Made by a program: the position numbers and the translations under genes
Assembly: GCA_025359445.1 (NCBI GenBank)
Contig: JANYGB010000036.1
Span: 1-64,000, forward strand
Length of the DNA: 64,000 nucleotides
Source of the DNA: Sphingomonadaceae bacterium
Lineage (GTDB): Bacteria; Pseudomonadota; Alphaproteobacteria; Sphingomonadales; Sphingomonadaceae
Direction of reading: 5' to 3'
In this document: piece after piece, positions 1 to 6,272 of the stretch
How the letters are laid out: each line of letters starts with the position of its first letter
Numbering within the stretch: the stretch's first letter is position 1
Notes under the pieces: model-generated
Databases searched by the model: none
The model's input: only the letters and a program-made list of their open reading frames with translations
What the model was told of the DNA's origin: nothing

Positions 1-759
1 TACTCGCACCTGCTCGATACGATCGGCATGCCCGAAAGCGAATACGGGATGTTCCTCGAATACGAGGAGATGCGCAACAAGCACGATTACCTCGCGCAGT
101 TCGGGGTCGACAGCGATCAGGATATCGCCCGCACCCTCGCCATGTTCGGCGGGTTCACCGAAGGGCTCCAGCTGTTCGCCAGCTTCGCCATGCTGATGAA
201 CTTCCCGCGCTTCAACAAGATGAAGGGGATGGGCCAGATCGTCACCTGGTCGGTGCGCGACGAGAGCTTGCACTGCGAAGGCATCACCAAGCTGTTCCAC
301 GCCTTTACGCAAGAGCGGGACTGCCTGACCAAGTCGGTCAAGGAAGACATCATCGATTGCTGCCAGAAGACCGTGCGGCTGGAAGACGCGTTCATCGACC
401 TCGCGTTCGAGCAAGGCCCGGTCCCGGGGATGAGCCCCAAGGAAATCAAGCGCTACATCCGCTACATCGCCGACTGGCGGCTAAGCCAGCTGGGCCTCCC
501 CGCGATCTACATGGTCGAGGATCACCCCCTCCCGTGGCTCGCGCCGCTGCTCAATGGGGTCGAACACGCCAACTTCTTCGAAACCCGCGCGACCGAGTAC
601 TCGAAAGGCGCGACCCGGGGGAGTTGGCAAGACGTGTGGTCAAGCTTCGACCAGCGGCGGAATGCCAAGGCCGGCGACGGGGCGAATGACGTGGCCGATG
701 CAGAGGCGGCGGCGGCGAATGAACCGGAGCTGTTTGGGGCAGGCGTGGCGGCGGAGTGA
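1..759 (+). CDS. nrdB: Ribonucleotide reductase beta subunit (R2), 5'-truncated by window
   Basis: The small subunit of class I ribonucleotide reductase carries the di-iron cofactor that generates the radical used by the alpha subunit to make deoxynucleotides in the cytosol. The frame is open from base 1, so only the C-terminal 252 residues are present. The helix DESLHCEG supplies the Glu-x-x-His iron-ligand pattern of R2. The family's flexible C-terminal tail, which docks on the alpha subunit, is present and ends GVAAE. The stop TGA overlaps the GTG start of the next gene (GTGA). The last 126 bases (634-759) recur in diverged form at 1251-1379, which suggests that this tail was brought in by an insertion. 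Family assignment is firm; the imported tail is inference. Confidence 0.95.
   Translation, partial: YSHLLDTIGMPESEYGMFLEYEEMRNKHDYLAQFGVDSDQDIARTLAMFGGFTEGLQLFASFAMLMNFPRFNKMKGMGQIVTWSVRDESLHCEGITKLFHAFTQERDCLTKSVKEDIIDCCQKTVRLEDAFIDLAFEQGPVPGMSPKEIKRYIRYIADWRLSQLGLPAIYMVEDHPLPWLAPLLNGVEHANFFETRATEYSKGATRGSWQDVWSSFDQRRNAKAGDGANDVADAEAAAANEPELFGAGVAAE
634..759 (+). repeat. nrdB 3'-end repeat, copy 1 (in the intact gene)
   Basis: This segment encodes the last 41 residues of NrdB, from VWSSFDQRRNAK to GVAAE. Copy 2 lies at 1251-1379 in the same orientation. The encoded proteins differ at only a few positions, but there are many synonymous base differences, so this is not a recent duplication. 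The two copies flank brnT and brnA. The pattern resembles an element that replaced the gene end with its own version. Confidence 0.85.
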
Positions 760-1040
760 TTCCTTATGAGTTCGATCCGTTGAAAGACGAAGCGAACCGC
801 AGAAAGCACGGCGTGCCGCTGCCGATGGGCATCCAGGTCTTCGACGGCGACTACATCGAAGAACAGGATACCCGGCTCGACTACGGCGAAACGAGATTCG
901 CCGCGATGGGGCCGGTGGTGGCGCTGGGTGGCAGAATTTGCGTTTGCGTGTATACTTGGCGCGGTGCCAAACGACGCTTGATCAGTTTCAGGAAAGCCAA
1001 TGACGAAGAAATCGCCCGATACCGTGCAAGTCACGCCTGA
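756..1040 (+). CDS. brnT: BrnT family toxin (DUF497)
   Basis: BrnT is a small RelE-fold ribonuclease toxin of type II toxin-antitoxin systems. The 94-residue product has the family opening FDPLKDEANRRKHGV, a central YIEEQDTRLDYGETRF, and the end segment RLISFRKANDEEIARY that carries conserved Arg and Tyr. The start is GTG at 756, overlapping the nrdB stop by four bases (GTGA). Translation is therefore probably coupled to nrdB, which is unusual for a toxin. It overlaps brnA by 41 bases. Family match is strong from motif and partner; activity is not shown. Confidence 0.9.
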   Translation: MIPYEFDPLKDEANRRKHGVPLPMGIQVFDGDYIEEQDTRLDYGETRFAAMGPVVALGGRICVCVYTWRGAKRRLISFRKANDEEIARYRASHA

Positions 1041-1250
1041 ACTTCTGGCGGAAGCCGTTGCCTGGATGACCCCGGAGCGCTTGGCCGCGTTTGACGCCAT
1101 GACCGACGAAGACATCGCCGCGCAGATCGCCAGCAACCCTGATGCCGCGCCCGAACTGACCGACGAATGGTTCGAAAACGCCCGGCTGGTAATCCCGCTC
1201 AAAGGCCGCGCCAGCAATCGCGCGGCGTGATGATGGGGCGAACGGTCTCG
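760..1250. mobile_element. Putative brnTA cassette inserted behind nrdB
   Basis: The 491 bases between the two nrdB-tail copies hold almost only brnT and brnA. Together with copy 1 of the tail, the unit would insert at the 3' end of nrdB and keep that gene intact. No integrase, transposase or clear terminal inverted repeats are visible in it, so the mechanism is unknown. It could be homologous recombination of a foreign nrdB-brnTA segment rather than site-specific insertion. Confidence 0.4.
1000..1230 (+). CDS. brnA: BrnA family antitoxin
   Basis: BrnA neutralises BrnT and usually represses the operon through a ribbon-helix-helix domain. The 76-residue product has the acidic DEDIAAQIASNPDAAPELTD segment typical of BrnA, followed by ENARLVIP near the C-terminus. 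It starts inside brnT, in the usual toxin-first order of BrnTA modules. The tail after the motif is short. Autoregulation is expected from the family, but no palindromic operator is evident because the upstream sequence is nrdB coding sequence. Confidence 0.88.
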   Translation: MTKKSPDTVQVTPELLAEAVAWMTPERLAAFDAMTDEDIAAQIASNPDAAPELTDEWFENARLVIPLKGRASNRAA

Positions 1251-1379
1251 GTGTGGTCAAGCTTCGATCAGCGGAAGAACGCCAAGGCTGGCGACGGGGC
1301 GAACGACGTTGCCGATGCCGAGGCGGCGGCGGCGCATAAGCCGGAGCTGTTTGGTCAAACCGGGGTCGCAGCAGAGTGA
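1251..1379 (+). pseudogene. Displaced nrdB 3' end (tail copy 2)
   Basis: The frame reads VWSSFDQRKNAKAGDG through to GQTGVAAE and a TGA stop, and it matches the C-terminal tail of the upstream NrdB. It has one extra codon and a few substitutions. It has no start or catalytic region of its own. The simplest reading is that this is the original chromosomal nrdB end, cut off when the brnTA segment arrived. The reading frame has stayed open. Confidence 0.85.
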
Positions 1380-1759
1380 ACAACAATAGTGCAAAGTCGT
1401 TACATGAGATCGTATCGGTCGATGCATGGCATGCACAATTTGACTCAGAGAAGCGCGCCTCCGTACATGTTGACCTGTCATTCTCAACGGGGGAAATGGG
1501 CTCGGAAGAGGCCAGTCAAGTCACATTCAAATTGTCGATAAAGAAGGCTACGTTGAAGATAGTCATTCCCGCAACAGAAGGCGTGGCGGTAATTCAGAGT
1601 TCGGTAGATCGAGAGCCAACACTTGAAGGTGTAAGAAAGGTAATCGAGGAAAGTAGGGAATTATCCCCTTGCGTCAGGATAATTCCCTATAATTACGTAT
1701 ACCGTGCTTGGGCATATAAAAATCTTGTCGAGAGATTTAGAAGGCTGTCAAAACGCTGA
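1376..1759 (+). CDS. Hypothetical protein coupled to displaced nrdB tail
   Basis: The 127-residue product is not recognised. It starts at GTG 1376, overlapping the stop of the displaced nrdB tail by GTGA, the same junction that brnT makes with the intact nrdB. The middle (residues about 25-75) alternates beta-strand-like hydrophobic and charged residues. The end, YNYVYRAWAYKNLVERFRRL, looks helical and basic. Codon use and base composition are visibly more AT-rich than the neighbours, pointing to transfer. There are no membrane segments or catalytic motifs. It may be an earlier cargo gene placed behind nrdB. Confidence 0.6.
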   Translation: MNNNSAKSLHEIVSVDAWHAQFDSEKRASVHVDLSFSTGEMGSEEASQVTFKLSIKKATLKIVIPATEGVAVIQSSVDREPTLEGVRKVIEESRELSPCVRIIPYNYVYRAWAYKNLVERFRRLSKR

Positions 1760-1879
1760 GCTTCCACGGTTCATGCTGTGATAGTCGATAATCCTTTTTT
1801 TTATGATTTAGTTCTCAAAAACTCATCACATAAATTCGAATCGATAGTTATATTGTTAAATAAATTGTAGCTATCGGCG

Positions 1880-2014
1880 ATGAGTCAGGTAAATTTCAAC
1901 TATCCCCATTTAGATCAGGATTCATATTGCTTGTTGGCGGGTCTCATCTCGGCAAGGCTTGCATACTTTAAAGATAGGGCATCTGGTCAATTGAATTTCG
2001 ACGCACTTTGGTGA
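1880..2014 (+). CDS. Possible 44-aa small ORF in AT-rich DNA
   Basis: An ATG-started frame encodes MSQVNFNYPHLDQDSYCLLA and a further 24 residues, ending ALW. No ribosome binding site is obvious. It lies in the AT-rich stretch 1760-2015, which otherwise holds only T-rich sequence near 1795 and no other recognisable gene. It may be a remnant or may not be translated. Confidence 0.2.
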   Translation: MSQVNFNYPHLDQDSYCLLAGLISARLAYFKDRASGQLNFDALW

Positions 2015-2018
2015 CACC

Positions 2019-2311
2019 GTATTATTCACCAATCACCCCACCAACCTCGCCATCGCCCTCATCGCGATCAACTTTATCGCCTTTGCGGCGTTTGGGGTGG
2101 ACAAGGCGAAGGCCCGGGCGGGGCGGTGGCGGGTTCGGGAATCGACCTTGCTGATGCTCGCGTTCCTTGGCGGCACCCGGGCGCCTACGCCGGGCGCGCG
2201 GTGGTCCGGCACAAGACCCGCAAGCAGCCGTTCAGTTCCCACCTGTTCCAGATCTTGGTGCTGCAAGTGCTCGCGCTGGGCGGGGTGATCGGGTGGTGGT
2301 TCATCCGCTAG
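2019..2311 (+). pseudogene. DUF1294 membrane protein, broken (no start, frameshift)
   Basis: DUF1294 proteins are small two-helix inner-membrane proteins of unknown function. The frame from about 2019 reads a hydrophobic helix, then GVDKAKARAGRWRVRE and LLMLAFLGG, which are hallmarks of the family. After GGT at about 2170 the match continues in another frame as PGAYAGRAVVRHKTRKQPF and a second hydrophobic helix ending WWFIR. One missing C (ACC CGG for the expected ACC CCG G) explains the shift. No ATG, GTG or TTG precedes the first helix before an in-frame stop at 1992. The start seems lost where the AT-rich DNA begins. A sequencing error could explain the shift but not the missing start. Confidence 0.7.
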
Positions 2312-2430
2312 CGCCGCGCTCGCCCCCGTTCGCAGCGGACCCGCGATTGATTGAGGTCATTGCAGCAGGCGCGCCCGGCCCTACCTTGAGGAACCTTGGC
2401 ACCGATCGCGGCGCCGCAGGAGCACAGGCC

Positions 2431-2709
2431 ATGACCAGATTCTCCCCGAACTTGCTGATCCTCGCTTTGGGCGGCGCCGCGCTGGCGCTGGGCGGCGCCG
2501 CGCTCGCGCTGGGCGGGTGCAGCGGCAAGCAGGCCGAACCGGCCGCCAGCGAAGCCGCCGCGACCGAACCCACCGCCGCCTCGGCCGACTGGACCGCACA
2601 GAACCCCACTGACCCTGCCGTCCCGGTCAACCTGCCCAAAACCGAGATGACCAATGTCCCGGCCGAGCCCGCCACGCCTGCCGCCAACAAGTCCGCTCCG
2701 GCAAAATAG
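2431..2709 (+). CDS. Small putative lipoprotein, Pro/Ala-rich
   Basis: The 92-residue product has a lipoprotein signal ending LALGGC. The mature part starts at Cys and is short, acidic and rich in Ala, Pro and Glu, with no recognised domain. AGGAG upstream of ATG 2431 fixes the start. The signal core contains a 21-base tandem duplication (GGAALAL twice), which lengthens the hydrophobic stretch. It is likely an envelope-anchored protein of unknown role. Confidence 0.6.
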   Translation: MTRFSPNLLILALGGAALALGGAALALGGCSGKQAEPAASEAAATEPTAASADWTAQNPTDPAVPVNLPKTEMTNVPAEPATPAANKSAPAK

Positions 2710-2926
2710 CCGCCGGGCGCGAGCAGGTGCCGTTCCACCCGCTCGCGCCCGGCAGTTTCCTACAGGGGTGCCGCGTGCTATCGCGCCGGTGATCGCGCAG
2801 GACTGGATCGAGCCACTTCGAGCATGGTCAGAGTCCAGGCAACAATCTGATATGCCATGATAAATTGCCGAATTTCGGTTCGATTGAGGGGCAGCTCGGC
2901 GTGGTCTGAACCGCATCGTGCCGGTC

Positions 2927-3361
2927 CTAGACCGGTTTGTGCAGCCCTTTTGCCGTGCGCTGCCCGGTCCGCACCACAAACCACGGCATCAGCCCAAACA
3001 GGATCTGCCCGGCAAGGCCCACCGCACCGGCGGGTGCGGTGAGGCCGCGCAGCCACTGCGCCGGTGACTGCCCGGCGAGCGCCTGCGCCAAAGTCACCTC
3101 CGCCGCCATCAGCAAGGCAAAGGCGATCAGGCCCATGGCGAGCGCCTCGCCCCGGCCCGCGATCCCATACCGCAAAGTCAGCCGCCGCGCCGCCCACCAG
3201 CTTGCGGCCAGGGTCAGCGGAACCTCGCACAGCACCGCAGGCAGCGCGCCGATCTGCGGGGCCAGCCACAGCGTGCGGCCGATCCCGAGCATGAAGGCAA
3301 AGGCAAAGACTGCGGCCCAATAGATGGAACCGGCGATGGCCGTGGGGCGCAGGCGGATCAT
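2927..3361 (-). CDS. Hypothetical integral membrane protein, about 4 TM
   Basis: The 144-residue product starts MIRLRPTAIAG and has four hydrophobic segments: about residues 9-28, 37-56, 70-95 and 108-130. The C-terminus is basic. The family is not recognised. The frame stays open upstream, but that extension is Cys/Arg-rich and unlikely to be coding, so ATG 3361 was chosen. It is convergent with the lipoprotein gene. The 217 bases between them (2710-2926) hold nothing identifiable. Confidence 0.6.
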   Translation of the reverse strand: MIRLRPTAIAGSIYWAAVFAFAFMLGIGRTLWLAPQIGALPAVLCEVPLTLAASWWAARRLTLRYGIAGRGEALAMGLIAFALLMAAEVTLAQALAGQSPAQWLRGLTAPAGAVGLAGQILFGLMPWFVVRTGQRTAKGLHKPV

Positions 3362-3487
3362 GCCTGCTTCATGCGCCCGGCACCCAGCCGTGTCACGCAG
3401 CGCAGTGCGGTTGCCGGATGGGCAAGGGAACCGGGGGCATGGTCGATGCGTTGACCGGGCGACACAGCAACAACTCAGGATCGCACC

Positions 3488-3955
3488 ATGCCTACCCGCA
3501 TTTCCAATCATCCCGAGAATTCCGCGACGCTCAACACGCTGATCGCCACCTTGATCGACAGCGTCGAAGGCTATGAAAAGTCCGCCAAGGAGGTCGACAA
3601 TCCGCGCTTTGCCCACCTGTTTGCTGCCCGCGCCGCCGAGCGCGATGCCGCGGCGCTAAAGCTGAAGGAAGCGGTGGTGGCGCAAGGCGGCGAGCCTGAA
3701 GATCACGGTACGCTGCTGGGATCGATCCACCGTGCGTTCCTGTCGCTGCGCGAGGTGGTCTCCAGCCGCGATGAAGTGGCAATCGTCGCCGAGATCGAGC
3801 ATGGCGAGGACTACCTCAAGGACAAGTTCGAAACCGCGCTCGACAGCGACACGCTCGACCCTGCCCCGCGCGAGGCGGTCAAGGCCGCCTGGGCCTCGGT
3901 CAAGGCCGGGCACGACGAAATGTCAGCGCTCAAGCACAGCATGACCAGCCACTAG
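3488..3955 (+). CDS. PA2169/DUF2383 family four-helix-bundle protein
   Basis: This family consists of small cytosolic four-helix bundle proteins resembling ferritin-like folds, often stress-related, with unknown reaction. The 155 residues show the family opening TLNTLIATLIDSVEGYEKSA, an AERDAAALKLKEAV helix, a GSIHRAFLSLREVV helix and EIEHGEDYLKDKFETAL. The last carries the conserved E-x-x-x-D/Y pattern. It stands alone on the plus strand and is followed by a terminator-like hairpin. Confidence 0.85.
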   Translation: MPTRISNHPENSATLNTLIATLIDSVEGYEKSAKEVDNPRFAHLFAARAAERDAAALKLKEAVVAQGGEPEDHGTLLGSIHRAFLSLREVVSSRDEVAIVAEIEHGEDYLKDKFETALDSDTLDPAPREAVKAAWASVKAGHDEMSALKHSMTSH

Positions 3956-3997
3956 GGCCAGCCGCGCTGGGGCTAACCAGCTTTATTGACGCGGTGC

Positions 3998-4033
3998 GCC
4001 GCGGCGGTCATCTCCGCTGCGGCGATCGTTTTT
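3998..4033 (+). terminator. Terminator-like hairpin after the DUF2383 gene
   Basis: A 10-bp stem (GCCGCGGCGG with CCGCTGCGGC, one G-U pair) closes a six-base loop and is followed by GATCGTTTTT. It lies 43 bases after the stop of the DUF2383 gene. The T run is offset by five bases from the stem, so efficiency is uncertain. The rest of 3956-4230 has two copies of GCTTTATTGA (from about 3980 and about 4057) but no gene. Confidence 0.5.
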
Positions 4034-4230
4034 GCGCCGGTCATCGCCCGCGAAGGGCTTTATTGAAAGGCGGCGGTCGTTGTTGCGGCGCTCGCCGGTG
4101 CTACCATCTTCATTCGGTCCTGGCATAGCGTTGCCCTCCACCGTGGCCCCGCGCAGGGACTGCCTGCGGGTGACCTGCGGGTATTTACCGCTACGTGGTT
4201 AACAAATGGTTACCTACCCGAAACGCCAGC

Positions 4231-4452
4231 TTATTTCTGCGGAACCCAGTAGAAGGCGAAGCGCTTGACCCGGCCTTCGATCAGGTTCTTCTTGAACTTT
4301 TTGCGGGCTTCGTCGGCATCCTCGATCGTGGTGCAGACAAGGTGCGTGCCGCCCGAGGGCAGGGTCTCGATAGCGCTGATGCGGATCGATTGGCTGGCAC
4401 AAATTGCGCGGACGTCGGGCTCGGGTAGTTTGATGTTCATCGCGCGGGTCAT
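4231..4452 (-). CDS. Small conserved hypothetical protein
   Basis: The 73-residue product begins MTRAMNIKLPEPDVRAICAS. The segment SGGTHLVCTTIEDADEARKKF and the basic end RVKRFAFYWVPQK suggest a small alpha/beta protein. GGAG lies seven bases before ATG 4452. There are no membrane segments or catalytic motifs. Coding is supported by codon bias and the ribosome binding site; function is unknown. Confidence 0.6.
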   Translation of the reverse strand: MTRAMNIKLPEPDVRAICASQSIRISAIETLPSGGTHLVCTTIEDADEARKKFKKNLIEGRVKRFAFYWVPQK

Positions 4453-4576
4453 CGGGGGGCTCCAGGCTAGTAAGCGGGAGCGCGACGCGTGTCTCTCAGC
4501 CGCGGGTGCTTACAAGGCAAAGTCCGCGCGGTGACCGGCCTATGGGCGCATGGGGCGGTTTAGGCAAGGCAGCGTC

Positions 4577-5422
4577 TTACCGGGCCGGGACGCGGTCCCG
4601 AATGCGATCGAACGCCTGTTTGATAGTGGCAAAACGTTCGTCGATCACGGGCTCGAAATCATTGTCGGTGACGATATAGGGCCAATCGTTCTCGATCCCC
4701 TCGCGGACCAGTTCGCCGACATAGCGGGGGTCGATTCCATTGGCGATCGCCTCACGGGCGAGCTTGGCAAACTCGGTCTCATCGGAACCGTCGGTCATGC
4801 CTTCGACTGCGCCGAACCGGTCTGGCAGGTTGCGCGCCGATTCCATGATCTGGGTGCGGATGAAGCCGGGGCACAGCACCGAAACGCCGATGCCGCGCAG
4901 GGCCATGCTGGCGCGCAGTCCTTCGGACAAGCCGACCACGCCGTATTTGGTGACGTTGTAACTGGGATTGACCCCGGCCCAGAGCCCCGCGATCGACGCG
5001 GTGGAGACAATCTGGCCGCCTTCGCCGGTGGCTTCGATCAAGGGTCCGAAAATCTCGATCCCCCAGACGACGCTCATCAGGTTGACCCCGATCGTCCAGT
5101 CCCAACTGGCCTGCGTCCAGGCACCGTAATCGCCGCCGCCGCCGACCCCGGCGTTGTTGACCAGGATATGGACCTTGCCGAAGCGCGCCATGGTCGCGTC
5201 AGCCGCTGCCTGCAGTTCGGCCTTGATCGAAACATCGGCGCGCACCGCCGCAACATCAGCGTTGGTGGCGGCAAGGTCGGCGCGGGCGCGTTCGAGTGCA
5301 GCCTCCTCGATATCGCACAACATCACTTTGCAGCCCGCTGCGGCCAGCGCCTGCGCGATGCCAAGACCAATCCCCGATGCCGCACCGGTGACGAATGCAA
5401 TCTTGCCTGCCAGATCCTTCAT
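4577..5422 (-). CDS. SDR family NAD(P)-dependent oxidoreductase
   Basis: This is a classical short-chain dehydrogenase with a Rossmann fold that oxidises or reduces a hydroxyl/carbonyl substrate. It has TGAASGIGLG near residue 13, NNAGVGGGG, the catalytic Ser in STASIAG and YNVTK. The 281-residue length is somewhat long for the family. The extra C-terminal helix region (about 235-281) is common in sphingomonad SDRs. GAGGGAGAG precedes the ATG. Substrate is unknown. It is divergent from the DUF1330 gene across a 138-base intergenic region. Confidence 0.85.
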   Translation of the reverse strand: MKDLAGKIAFVTGAASGIGLGIAQALAAAGCKVMLCDIEEAALERARADLAATNADVAAVRADVSIKAELQAAADATMARFGKVHILVNNAGVGGGGDYGAWTQASWDWTIGVNLMSVVWGIEIFGPLIEATGEGGQIVSTASIAGLWAGVNPSYNVTKYGVVGLSEGLRASMALRGIGVSVLCPGFIRTQIMESARNLPDRFGAVEGMTDGSDETEFAKLAREAIANGIDPRYVGELVREGIENDWPYIVTDNDFEPVIDERFATIKQAFDRIRDRVPAR

Positions 5423-5560
5423 CGGGTCTCTCCCTCAAGCGCCATCATGGGCGCAACCGCACTTGGGGCAAAGCCAATTTAGTCGATCGGTGAAACTTCT
5501 GGACGCGGACTTCGCAGCCAGCCAAGCTGACTCCGGCAGAAATTGGCAGGGGGAACGAGC

Positions 5561-5848
5561 ATGGCCGCCTATCTGGTTTTCATCAAGGAACGCGAGCACG
5601 ATTCGGGCAAGTTGGCGGACTATGCCGGCAAAGCGGGTGGGTCGCTCGCAGGCCACGCGGCCAAGCCGCTGGCTTACTATGGCGCGATCGAAACGCTTGA
5701 AGGCCCCGAAGCGCTGGGCAGCGTGATCATCGAGTTTCCAACGATGGACGAAGCCCGCGCCTGGTATGGCTCGGACGCTTATCAGGAAGCGCGCAAGGAC
5801 CGCTTTGCCGGAGCCGATTACCGGGTGTTTCTGACCCAGGGGATGTAA
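5561..5848 (+). CDS. DUF1330 family protein
   Basis: DUF1330 proteins are small ferredoxin-like-fold (dimeric alpha-beta barrel) cytosolic proteins of unknown function. The 95 residues include AYLVFIKERE, YYGAIETLEG and the family signature VIIEFPTMDEARAWYGSDAY. AGGGGGA lies upstream of ATG 5561, which was preferred over an earlier in-frame GTG. It is convergent with the next gene, with three bases between. Confidence 0.85.
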   Translation: MAAYLVFIKEREHDSGKLADYAGKAGGSLAGHAAKPLAYYGAIETLEGPEALGSVIIEFPTMDEARAWYGSDAYQEARKDRFAGADYRVFLTQGM

Positions 5849-5851
5849 GCG

Positions 5852-6208
5852 CTATTCCGCGCCGCGCGGGCCATCGTCCTCCAGGCCCTGTTCGCCAAGG
5901 CCGTCCTCTTCATCGTCGTCGTTCCGCTCGCCGCGGAACGCGCCCATGTCGATCCGGCCCGAGCTGACCATCTGGTTCATCGTATCGACCAGGTCAGGGG
6001 TGGAATCGCCGTCGGTGTCGCTGATCCCGTCGTACTCGGGCTTTTCGCTCTCGCCTTCGCCGAAATCGGATCTCCGGCCGAGGGCTTCGTCCGCCAATGT
6101 CTGTGATTGCTCGCCTTCGTCGTCCTGCGACTGATTGTGGGCTTCGGGTGCTGCTTCGTTATCCGCAGCGTTCTTGTCGGCGATCGGATTGCGCGGGGGC
6201 GTATTCAT
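5852..6208 (-). CDS. Acidic hypothetical protein with DxDxD loop
   Basis: The 118-residue product is very acidic (DDDEED near the C-terminus), Gln/Asn-rich in the first third and probably largely disordered. SDTDGDSTPDLVD near residue 70 looks like a calcium-binding DxDxDxxxD loop as seen in type 3 thrombospondin-like repeats. MNQMVSSGRIDMGAFRGE follows. It lies 64 bases downstream of wecC in the same direction and could be the last gene of that operon. Function is unknown. Confidence 0.6.
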   Translation of the reverse strand: MNTPPRNPIADKNAADNEAAPEAHNQSQDDEGEQSQTLADEALGRRSDFGEGESEKPEYDGISDTDGDSTPDLVDTMNQMVSSGRIDMGAFRGERNDDDEEDGLGEQGLEDDGPRGAE

Positions 6209-6272
6209 CTGAGGCGGCTCCGGTGTTGGGGTCTATGAACCACCAATCCGCGGACCGACTTTGCGTTCCCCG

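Noticed and set aside
1167..1379. Independent 70-aa gene between brnA and the 127-aa gene
   Set aside because: Its second half is the displaced nrdB tail and its first half overlaps brnA out of frame, so it is a remnant, not a gene.
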